A DNA stretch of 9,210 bases from an uncultured Flavobacteriales bacterium (GTDB lineage: Bacteria; Bacteroidota; Bacteroidia; Flavobacteriales_D; Sanyastnellaceae): contig CALACF010000319.1 of assembly GCA_937890245.1 (NCBI GenBank), forward strand, positions 1 to 9,210, read 5' to 3'. Shown here one piece after another: positions 1 to 5,232 of the stretch. A model generated the notes under the pieces. It was not told the origin of the DNA and did no database searches. It worked only from the letters and a program-made list of their open reading frames with translations. Position numbers and translations under genes: made by a program. Every line of letters begins with the position of its first letter. Positions within the stretch are counted from its first letter, which is position 1.

Positions 1-654
1 GCCCCCCGCCCCTCGGTCGAACCGGCTCAAGGGCCCGACAAATGTTGTGCGCCCAGCATCCCGGGCCAAGGGTGCCGCCATGGCGCCAGCCATCAGGCCG
101 CCCTTCGCACCTGCACGCACGTTCGCCCAATCCGGCACCCAGATTTCATGGAAAGGCGCAAGCCAACGGTGCACAATCCAGCGCCCCAGGCGGCGAAGCG
201 GCCAGGGGAGGGCGGGGCTGAGTTGGTGCGTTATGATGGCCGACTGCACAGCGCCTTGAGGGGAGCTTTGATCACGAAAAAAGCCGCCATAGCAGTTGTC
301 ACTCACGATGTGGCTGACACCATGTGCCGAGCAAAAGGACTGGCACCAAATCTGTTCCTTCCGCAAGGATTTCAAGAAGGTGGGCAATAGCTGGACGAGC
401 TTCAATTGCTTGAAGTGTTGGCTGTAGCGGATGTCTGCTCCTGGCTTTTCAAAACACAGAACGGCCGGGTGGGATTGACCTACATGCAGCCGAAGCCAAT
501 CCAGCGCATCGCCGGAAGACGCGACACTGACGCGCGAAAGTTCACCACGCCCCAGCATTTCGGCGGCTTGAGAAATCAGCGGAAAGGTCCGGGTGGCATG
601 GCCCAGGCCCCAATCGAGTACGACAAAAAGAAGGTGTGGGCGTTGCGCGAACAT
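1..654 (-). CDS. Glycosyltransferase, GT-B/MurG-like (partial, C-terminus off the left edge)
   Basis: An uninterrupted minus-strand frame of 218 codons runs from the ATG at 654-652 to the window edge. It has no stop codon because the gene continues outside. The N-terminus is a hydrophobic beta strand followed by LDWGLGHATR (residues 13-22), the glycine-rich nucleotide-sugar transferase loop of MurG-like (GT28-type) enzymes. Further family-like segments are SSGDALDWL (46-54), KPGADIRYS (70-78), IVSDNCYG (116-123), ITHQLSP (141-147), IWVPDW (171-176) and GPLSRF (207-212). This order matches a Bacteroidota group of uncharacterised glycosyltransferases of roughly 350 residues, so about 130-150 residues are probably missing. 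The nucleotide-sugar donor site would be in the missing C-terminal half. Donor, acceptor and product cannot be told. The start is well fixed because the first strand begins six residues after it. The gene diverges from trmB with 21 bp between starts. Confidence 0.85.
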   Translation of the reverse strand, partial: MFAQRPHLLFVVLDWGLGHATRTFPLISQAAEMLGRGELSRVSVASSGDALDWLRLHVGQSHPAVLCFEKPGADIRYSQHFKQLKLVQLLPTFLKSLRKEQIWCQSFCSAHGVSHIVSDNCYGGFFRDQSSPQGAVQSAIITHQLSPALPWPLRRLGRWIVHRWLAPFHEIWVPDWANVRAGAKGGLMAGAMAAPLARDAGRTTFVGPLSRFDRGAGG

Positions 655-662
655 CTGCCGTA

Positions 663-677
663 ATTTCGCAGCGAAAT
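663..677. promoter_or_regulatory. 15-bp palindrome over the trmB start codon in the 21-bp divergent gap
   Basis: The arms ATTTCGC (663-669) and GCGAAAT (671-677) are perfect inverted repeats around a central A at 670. The site fills most of the gap between the divergent glycosyltransferase (start 654) and trmB (start 676), and its right arm takes in the A and T of the trmB ATG. As DNA it could be an operator. As trmB mRNA it could fold into a 6-bp hairpin with a CAG loop that hides the start codon. Both are inferences from sequence alone, and a short palindrome of this size can also occur by chance. Confidence 0.3.
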
Positions 678-1359
678 GGGCAAAGGCAAGCTCCAGAAAT
701 GGGCAGATAACAAAACGTTTTCCAACGTTTACGAACCTGATATCAAGGGCATCGTGGGCGGCGGTTCTGTGAACAAGGGCGTATGGGCGGAACGCGCATT
801 CGGAAACGACCACCCGATCACGCTCGAATTGGGCTGTGGAAAGGGCGAGTACACGGTGGCTTTGGCCCGGAGGCATCCGGAGCGCAACTTCATTGGCATC
901 GATATCAAGGGCCACAGATTTTGGCGCGGTGCTAAAACGGCGCATGACGATGGTTTGAAGAATGTTGCGTTTCTGCGTACGCGCATCGAATTCGTTCAGA
1001 ATTTTTTCACAGCCGGTGAGATCAGCGAGATTTGGCTCACCTTCAGCGACCCCCAACCAAAGGATGAGAAGGGCACGAAGCGGATCACGAGCGCGATTTT
1101 TCTCGAGCGCTACCGCGGTTTTATGCGTCCCGGCGGCCTGGTACACGTGAAGAGCGACAGCCCGCTGTTGTACGAGCGCTCGCATGAGGATTGGCTTGCG
1201 GCGGGCTTTGAGATAGAGGAGTCTTCCCAAGATATTTACGGAGATTTGGTGCACCGGGTGGAGCCTGACTTCGCTGAATTGCTCAATGTCAAGACGTTCT
1301 ACGAGAAAATGTGGCTTGAGCAGGGGCGGAAGATCCACTACCTCCGGACGCATGTCTGA
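676..1359 (+). CDS. trmB: tRNA (guanine-N7-)-methyltransferase TrmB
   Basis: The product methylates N7 of G46 in the tRNA variable loop using S-adenosylmethionine. The protein has 227 residues, the usual size. The N-terminus MGKGKLQKWADNKTF...NVYEP is the form seen in Bacteroidota, which supports the ATG at 676. The SAM-binding loop is ELGCGKG (51-57), followed by GIDIKG (74-79), where D76 is the expected ribose-binding acidic residue. The conserved catalytic/tRNA region reads LTFSDPQPKD (121-130), the local counterpart of the FPDPWPK motif in proteobacterial TrmB. HVKSDS follows, and a conserved C-terminal region ends the protein. It is the first gene of the plus-strand run. Its stop overlaps the start of the next gene by 8 bp, suggesting translational coupling. 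There is no Shine-Dalgarno sequence. A 15-bp palindrome covers the first two bases of the start codon. Confidence 0.96.
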   Translation: MGKGKLQKWADNKTFSNVYEPDIKGIVGGGSVNKGVWAERAFGNDHPITLELGCGKGEYTVALARRHPERNFIGIDIKGHRFWRGAKTAHDDGLKNVAFLRTRIEFVQNFFTAGEISEIWLTFSDPQPKDEKGTKRITSAIFLERYRGFMRPGGLVHVKSDSPLLYERSHEDWLAAGFEIEESSQDIYGDLVHRVEPDFAELLNVKTFYEKMWLEQGRKIHYLRTHV

Positions 1360-1726
1360 TCATATATCCGGGCAAGATCGGCCGGACCCGAAGCGGGACT
1401 TCTTTGTCAACGTCCATGATACAGTCCGGGAAATCCCAACGGGTCGCGTGACGAGCTACGGCGCAATTGCAAAATACCTCGGCGCTGCCCGTTCGAGCCG
1501 GATGGTCGGTTGGGCGCTCAATGGCGCCTCCGAAAAGGTGGCAGCCCACCGGGTGGTCAATAGACTTGGAGAGCTCAGCGGACGCAAGGCCTTTCCCACG
1601 CCGGACACAATGCAGGAGCGACTGCAGGCCGAGGGCGTCCCCGTCAAAAACCACTGCATTGTGAATTTTGAGAAGTACTTTTGGGACCCCTCAATCGAGT
1701 GCTCGGATGTGGTGGAATTGGCATAA
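1352..1726 (+). CDS. Alkyltransferase-like protein (MGMT family, no acceptor cysteine)
   Basis: This is a 124-residue protein with the DNA-binding domain of O6-alkylguanine-DNA alkyltransferases. It shows VREIPTGRVTSYGAIAKYLG (25-44), the helix-turn-helix region with its tyrosine (Y36), then RSSRMVGWALN with the arginine-finger position R50. The alkyl-acceptor motif, PCHR in true transferases and PWHR in yeast/E. coli ATL proteins, reads AAHR here (64-67). The cysteine is therefore absent and the preceding proline is also lost. By family knowledge, such proteins bind alkylated guanine without repairing it and flag the lesion for nucleotide excision repair. That role is inferred here. The ATG at 1352 was chosen over an in-frame ATG at 1286 because the extra 22 residues lie inside trmB and are low-complexity, basic and unlike the family. 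A short charged N-terminal tail (1-15) precedes the domain. Six bases separate it from the Mrp gene. Confidence 0.9.
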   Translation: MSDHISGQDRPDPKRDFFVNVHDTVREIPTGRVTSYGAIAKYLGAARSSRMVGWALNGASEKVAAHRVVNRLGELSGRKAFPTPDTMQERLQAEGVPVKNHCIVNFEKYFWDPSIECSDVVELA

Positions 1727-1732
1727 AATCAG

Positions 1733-2815
1733 ATGATTATGACGCAAGAGGAAGTCCGCGAAGTATTGAGCGGGGTGATGGAGCCGGATTTGGGCAAGGA
1801 CTTGGCGACGCTGGGGCTCTTTTCAAATGTCGAGCTCGGGGAGGGGACGGTTTCGCTGACCGTCAAAGTGAGCAATGCCGCGATGCACGCGCGTGAACGG
1901 ATGCGTGAGGCGGTGGAGTTTGCATTTGATAAGCGCGGCGTGAAGGCGCAGGTGAAGGTCGAGGCAATTCCCTCGAAGGAGCGTACGCAGGAGACGCGCA
2001 AGGTTTTGCCGGATGTCAAGCACATAATTGCGGTGGCCTCGGGTAAAGGTGGCGTCGGCAAGAGCACGGTGGCTGCGAACATTTCCGTAGAGCTCGTCCA
2101 GCGCGGATACAAGGTTGGCCTGGTTGATGCGGACATTCACGGGCCGAGCATGCCCACTATGTTTGACGTTGTCCGGGCGCGGCCAGGATCTGTTGAACAC
2201 GGCGGCCGACAGTTGATTGAGCCGGTTGAGGCCCACGGCGTGAAGCTCTTAAGTATTGGGTTTTTTGCCGATCCTGAGCAGGCGATTGTGTGGCGCGGCC
2301 CGATGGCGACAAAGGCGCTGAAGCAGATGTTTTCCGATGCCTATTGGGGCGAGCTGGATTACATGATCGTTGATTTGCCTCCTGGCACCGGCGATGTGCA
2401 CCTCTCACTAATTTCTCACGTTGATTTGCGTGGCGCAGTGGTCGTGAGCACTCCGCAAGACATTGCGTTGGCCGACGCGATCAAAGGTGTGTCAATGTTT
2501 CGACTCGACTCAGTGAACGTGCCGGTGTTGGGCTTGGTGGAGAATATGGCATACTTCACGCCGCCCGATTTGCCCGATCGCAAATACCATTTGTTTGGTC
2601 GCGACGGGGTCAAACGTTTCGCGGAAACGTCTAAAACCCCATTCCTCGGGGAACTTCCCTTGGAGCAGAACATCCGTGAGGCGGGTGATGTCGGCCGCCC
2701 GGTGGTGCTGCAGGGTGACAGTGTGGCGGCCCGTGCGATGCGCGATGTGGTAGATGCACTGGAAATTCAGGTGGCCGCTCAACTCGAGCGCGACGAACAA
2801 ACTGTAACAGCGTAA
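1733..2815 (+). CDS. Mrp/ApbC/Nbp35-family P-loop ATPase (Fe-S cluster carrier type)
   Basis: This is a cytoplasmic P-loop NTPase of the Mrp family (360 residues, normal length), which helps load Fe-S clusters onto apo-proteins. An N-terminal MIP18/DUF59-like domain (about 4-80) includes MEPDLGKDLATLG. The ParA/MinD-like ATPase domain starts near 95. It has the deviant Walker A GKGGVGKST (104-112, with both the signature lysine K105 and K110), switch I DADIHGPS (132-139), and Walker B/switch II VDLPPGTGD (213-221). VENMAYFTPPDLPD (269-282) occupies the place where E. coli-type Mrp carries its cluster-binding CxxC. The whole predicted protein contains no cysteine, so this polypeptide cannot ligate a cluster through its own thiols. 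The start at 1733 gives MIMTQEEV; the ATG at 1739 is an equally possible start. It is followed after 12 bp by an Nfu-type scaffold, which supports a role in Fe-S metabolism. Confidence 0.93.
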   Translation: MIMTQEEVREVLSGVMEPDLGKDLATLGLFSNVELGEGTVSLTVKVSNAAMHARERMREAVEFAFDKRGVKAQVKVEAIPSKERTQETRKVLPDVKHIIAVASGKGGVGKSTVAANISVELVQRGYKVGLVDADIHGPSMPTMFDVVRARPGSVEHGGRQLIEPVEAHGVKLLSIGFFADPEQAIVWRGPMATKALKQMFSDAYWGELDYMIVDLPPGTGDVHLSLISHVDLRGAVVVSTPQDIALADAIKGVSMFRLDSVNVPVLGLVENMAYFTPPDLPDRKYHLFGRDGVKRFAETSKTPFLGELPLEQNIREAGDVGRPVVLQGDSVAARAMRDVVDALEIQVAAQLERDEQTVTA

Positions 2816-2827
2816 TTTCGCGACCGC

Positions 2828-3082
2828 ATGTCAGATGATTTAAGCCAACGGATCAAGCTCGCCTTGACCGAACTGCGCCCCTACTTAGAGTCGGATGGCG
2901 GTGATATCCGCTTGCTCGACATCGATGCCGACATGAACGTTCGCGTTGAGTTGCATGGTGCGTGTGCCAGTTGTAATCAAGCAGCTATGACCATGAAGGC
3001 TGGTGTCGAGGAGGTCATCCGACGTGCTGTGCCGGAAGTGAAATCTGTGGTGGCGGTCAATATGCCTAGCAACACATTATGA
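2828..3082 (+). CDS. NifU C-terminal (Nfu) domain Fe-S scaffold protein
   Basis: This 84-residue protein consists of a single Nfu domain. The N-terminal helix leads into LRPYLESDGGDIRLL (16-30), the usual RPxLxxDGGD signature. The cluster-binding pair follows in GACASC (44-49; C46 and C49) and then AMTMKAGVEEVIRR. By family knowledge, Nfu dimers hold a [4Fe-4S] cluster between two CxxC pairs and pass it to target enzymes. There is no N-terminal NifU/IscU-like or HesB-like domain, so it is a stand-alone Nfu. The stop overlaps the next start as ATGA, a typical translational-coupling arrangement. Together with Mrp it forms a likely carrier/scaffold pair. Confidence 0.95.
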   Translation: MSDDLSQRIKLALTELRPYLESDGGDIRLLDIDADMNVRVELHGACASCNQAAMTMKAGVEEVIRRAVPEVKSVVAVNMPSNTL

Positions 3083-4092
3083 TTCAGACAGATATCATTA
3101 TTATCGGTGCGGGGCCCTGCGGGCTGTTCACCGTTTTTGAAGCGGGGCTGCTCAAACTTCGCTGCCATTTGATCGACGCCTTGCCACAGGCTGGCGGCCA
3201 ATGCAGTGAGATCTACCCGAAGAAACCGATCTATGATATTCCAGCGTACCCCGAGGTCTTGGCCGGCGATTTGATCGAGAAACTGATGGAGCAGATTGCG
3301 CCATTCAAGCCGGGGTTTACTTTGGGCGAGCGCGCTGAGTTTATCGAGAAAGATGCGGAGGGCCAATTCATCGTAAAAACCAGTCACGGCACTGCCCACC
3401 GGGCACCAGTCATCGCCATCGCCGGCGGACTCGGATGCTTTGAACCACGGAAGCCACCTGTTGAGGGGCTTGCTGATTTCGAGGGGCACGGCGTCGAGTA
3501 CATCATCAAGGAGCCTGATATTTACAAGGGCAAGCGCGTTGTGATTTCAGGTGGCGGCGATTCCGCCTTGGATTGGGCGCTGTATTTGGCCAATGGTGTT
3601 GCGGAAGAAGTGACCTTGGTGCACCGCCGGGATAGCTTCCGTGCCCACCCGGACAGCGTGCAGAAAGTATTGGACTTGGCCGCTGCCGGCGGCATGCGGC
3701 TGATGACCCATGCAGAAGTGATCGGCGTCAATGGAGGATCCGATGGAGCACTTGCCGAGCTGACCATTAAGCACAAGAAAGAGGGCGCGTCGCAATTGGA
3801 GGTAGACCACTGGATTCCGCTGTTTGGGCTCAGCCCCAAGCTCGGCCCAATCGGTGCGTGGAATTTGAACATTTCTAAGAACGCCGTTGAGGTCGACACG
3901 TTTGACTACCAGACCAATGTCCCAGGGATTTACGCCATTGGCGACATCAACACCTACCCCGGAAAGCTCAAGTTGATCTTGTGCGGATTCCACGAGGCGA
4001 CACTCATGGTGCAAAGTGCTTTCAAGCGCATCCACCCAGACAAGAGTAACGTCTTGAAGTACACCACTGTCAATGGCGTGAACGCCTTTTGA
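3079..4092 (+). CDS. Ferredoxin-NADP+ reductase, thioredoxin-reductase-like type
   Basis: This is a 337-residue flavoprotein expected to transfer electrons between NADPH and ferredoxin. The FAD-binding dinucleotide fold is GAGPCG (10-15). AGGQCSEIYPKKPIYDIPAY (38-57) is typical of the YumC/Chlorobium-type FNR rather than thioredoxin reductase. The NADP domain has SGGGDSALDWA (157-167) and HRRDSFRAH (182-190), whose arginines suit the 2'-phosphate of NADPH. The redox-active CxxC of thioredoxin reductase is absent at its usual place after the NADP motif, which argues for FNR. The C-terminal AIGDINTYPGKLKLILCGFHEA and TTVNGVN segments also fit FNR. The start overlaps the Nfu stop (ATGA). A [2Fe-2S] ferredoxin begins 2 bp after the stop, so the natural redox partner appears to be encoded next door. 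Confidence 0.93.
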   Translation: MIQTDIIIIGAGPCGLFTVFEAGLLKLRCHLIDALPQAGGQCSEIYPKKPIYDIPAYPEVLAGDLIEKLMEQIAPFKPGFTLGERAEFIEKDAEGQFIVKTSHGTAHRAPVIAIAGGLGCFEPRKPPVEGLADFEGHGVEYIIKEPDIYKGKRVVISGGGDSALDWALYLANGVAEEVTLVHRRDSFRAHPDSVQKVLDLAAAGGMRLMTHAEVIGVNGGSDGALAELTIKHKKEGASQLEVDHWIPLFGLSPKLGPIGAWNLNISKNAVEVDTFDYQTNVPGIYAIGDINTYPGKLKLILCGFHEATLMVQSAFKRIHPDKSNVLKYTTVNGVNAF

Positions 4093-4094
4093 CC

Positions 4095-4421
4095 ATGGCA
4101 GATATCACCGTTCACGTCATCGACCGCGAGGGCGTTCAGCACGATTTGGAAGCGCCCATCGACATGGGCCTCAATATGATGGAGCTTTGCAAGGCTTCGG
4201 ATTTGCCCGTCGAGGGGACCTGTGGTGGCATGGCGCTGTGCGCGAGTTGCCACATGTACGTTGAGAGTGCCCACCTCGAGCAGATGCCCGAAAAATCGGA
4301 AGACGAAGAGGATATGCTTGACGAGGCCTTTTTCGTGGAAGACAACAGCCGCTTGGGATGCCAAATCAAACTCGCCGATCTACACGATGGGCTTGTGGTG
4401 CGGCTTGCAGCGGTTGGCTGA
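4095..4421 (+). CDS. [2Fe-2S] ferredoxin, adrenodoxin/Isc Fdx type
   Basis: This is a 108-residue electron carrier with the cluster ligands C43, C49, C52 (TCGGMALCASC) and C89 (RLGCQI). The spacing C-x5-C-x2-C-x36-C is that of vertebrate adrenodoxin and bacterial Isc-type ferredoxins. The plant-type class has x4-x2 spacing. The acidic stretch EKSEDEEDMLDE (66-77) after the loop corresponds to the partner-recognition helix of the family. The ATG at 4095 was chosen. A TTG at 4089 would add two residues and give a TTGA overlap with the reductase stop. It is the last gene of the plus-strand run and directly follows its probable reductase. Isc-type ferredoxins supply electrons for Fe-S assembly, which fits the Mrp-Nfu context. 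Involvement in another pathway (for example a P450) cannot be excluded. Confidence 0.93.
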   Translation: MADITVHVIDREGVQHDLEAPIDMGLNMMELCKASDLPVEGTCGGMALCASCHMYVESAHLEQMPEKSEDEEDMLDEAFFVEDNSRLGCQIKLADLHDGLVVRLAAVG

Positions 4422-4423
4422 GG

Positions 4424-4477
4424 CATTTCAGGTCATTCGAACCTGTTCTGGTCATTCGAGCCTTTCAGGTCGCAAGC
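4424..4477. repeat. Imperfect triplicate 17-19 bp repeat at the convergent gene junction
   Basis: Three adjacent units can be aligned: 4424-4441 (CATTTCAGGTCATTCGAA), 4442-4460 (CCTGTTCTGGTCATTCGAG) and 4461-4477 (CCTTTCAGGTCGCAAGC). The core GGTCATTCGA is identical in the first two, at 4431-4440 and 4450-4459. The third unit diverges after CAGGTC and includes the stop and last codons of the phosphatase gene. Inside, CAGGT (4429-4433) and ACCTG (4441-4445) can form a 5-bp stem with a 7-base loop. A second CAGGT at 4466-4470 could compete for the same ACCTG. There is no T-tract, so a standard intrinsic terminator is not evident. The function is unknown. Confidence 0.6.
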
Positions 4478-5232
4478 AGCGCAGCCTGATTCGATGTCGC
4501 GAGCCAGTTTTGAAGTGCCCGACTGGCGCGTCCAGCACGCCCTTTTTGTCCGCTCTGCAAAGCCTTCATCGCCTCGAGATGTCGCGGTGCGTGGGCGTCA
4601 GAGCCGAGAAAAGAAACCAGGCCTGATTCGAGCAAGTGCGCAGCTGCATCTTGCACGGGATCACCGTAGCCGCCCGCAATGGACCCCGCATTTACTTGTA
4701 GCAACACGCCGCGCCCTTCGATGCCTTCGATTACAGCGTCTTGACCATGCCAATACCCGTAGCGCTCAACATGGGCTAGCACAGGCGTGAGGTTGCGCTT
4801 TTGAAGGGCAAAGATGGCTTCTTCAAGCAGGCCAGCAGGCGGGGCAGCGTGAAAGCCCACCTCGACGAGCACCAGCCCGTTGTACTCCAAAATTTCGCCG
4901 CCCGCTTCGACTTGTTCGACAAAGCCCGGATCGATTTGGTATTCCGCAGCGAGCGACAAGGCAAAGCCAGGGTGGCTCGAGGCGACTGCCGTGCGGAGTG
5001 GATCGAACGCCTTGCGCAGGCCAGCCGGTGAATTGGGATAAATACCGGGATAGATGTGGGGGGTGGTGACGGCTCCGCGGTAGCCCAAGGCGACGAGGCC
5101 ATCGACCATGGCGAGCGCCTCGTCGAGCGTGTCGGCCCCGTCGTCGACGCCGGGCACAAGGTGACTGTGGAAGTCGGTTCCGAGCAGTGAAAGGTCCACG
5201 GGTTCCGTGGGATTCGTCCGTCTAAACCACAT
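4465..5232 (-). CDS. PHP-domain protein-tyrosine phosphatase (CpsB/YwqE type)
   Basis: This is a 255-residue metal-dependent phosphatase of the PHP family, expected to dephosphorylate tyrosines on a Wzc/CpsD-like kinase that controls polysaccharide polymerisation or export. The metal-binding residues of the family are visible: DFHSHLVPGVDDG (20-32; H22, H24, D30/D31), TTPH (56-59), the glutamate in AAEYQ (E97), AHVERY (153-158) and GSDAH (210-214). The site looks intact. The ATG at 5232 was chosen because it shares one base with the TGA of rmlB (TGATG). Upstream in-frame codons lie inside rmlB. It is the last gene of the minus-strand operon. Its final codons fall within the junction repeat. 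No tyrosine kinase or Wza/Wzc gene is in the window. Proteins of this group can also be annotated as capsular biosynthesis protein or histidinol-phosphatase-like, but the EPS context favours the tyrosine phosphatase. Confidence 0.9.
   Translation of the reverse strand: MWFRRTNPTEPVDLSLLGTDFHSHLVPGVDDGADTLDEALAMVDGLVALGYRGAVTTPHIYPGIYPNSPAGLRKAFDPLRTAVASSHPGFALSLAAEYQIDPGFVEQVEAGGEILEYNGLVLVEVGFHAAPPAGLLEEAIFALQKRNLTPVLAHVERYGYWHGQDAVIEGIEGRGVLLQVNAGSIAGGYGDPVQDAAAHLLESGLVSFLGSDAHAPRHLEAMKALQSGQKGRAGRASRALQNWLATSNQAALLAT

Noticed and set aside
47..663. Three overlapping plus-strand open frames of 70-85 codons before trmB.
   Set aside because: Their translations are compositionally odd and resemble no family. 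The opposite strand encodes a continuous glycosyltransferase with many conserved motifs, so these are antisense shadows.
712..730. Palindrome AAAACGTTTT (712-721) and a second AACGTTT ten bases later, resembling paired operator sites.
   Set aside because: They encode the conserved NKTFSNV segment of TrmB, so coding constraint explains the repeat.
2158..2165. TATGTTTG, an exact match to the Bacteroidota -7 pattern TAnnTTTG.
   Set aside because: It lies inside the mrp coding sequence, has no matching -33 TTTG at proper distance, and has no nearby downstream gene start.
2811..2821. CGTAATTTCGC occurs before the nfu start and again at 659-669 before trmB.
   Set aside because: Eleven-base matches of this kind are expected by chance in a window this long. 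The first copy includes the mrp stop codon, and the distances to the starts differ.
2977..4035. Minus-strand open frames of 162-170 codons across the Nfu and FNR genes.
   Set aside because: The plus strand carries intact, motif-complete nfu and fnr genes there. The minus frames have no family features.
4089..4094. TTG start for the ferredoxin giving a TTGA overlap with the FNR stop.
   Set aside because: ATG at 4095 gives a normal ferredoxin N-terminus. The two extra residues add nothing to the fold. It remains a possible alternative.
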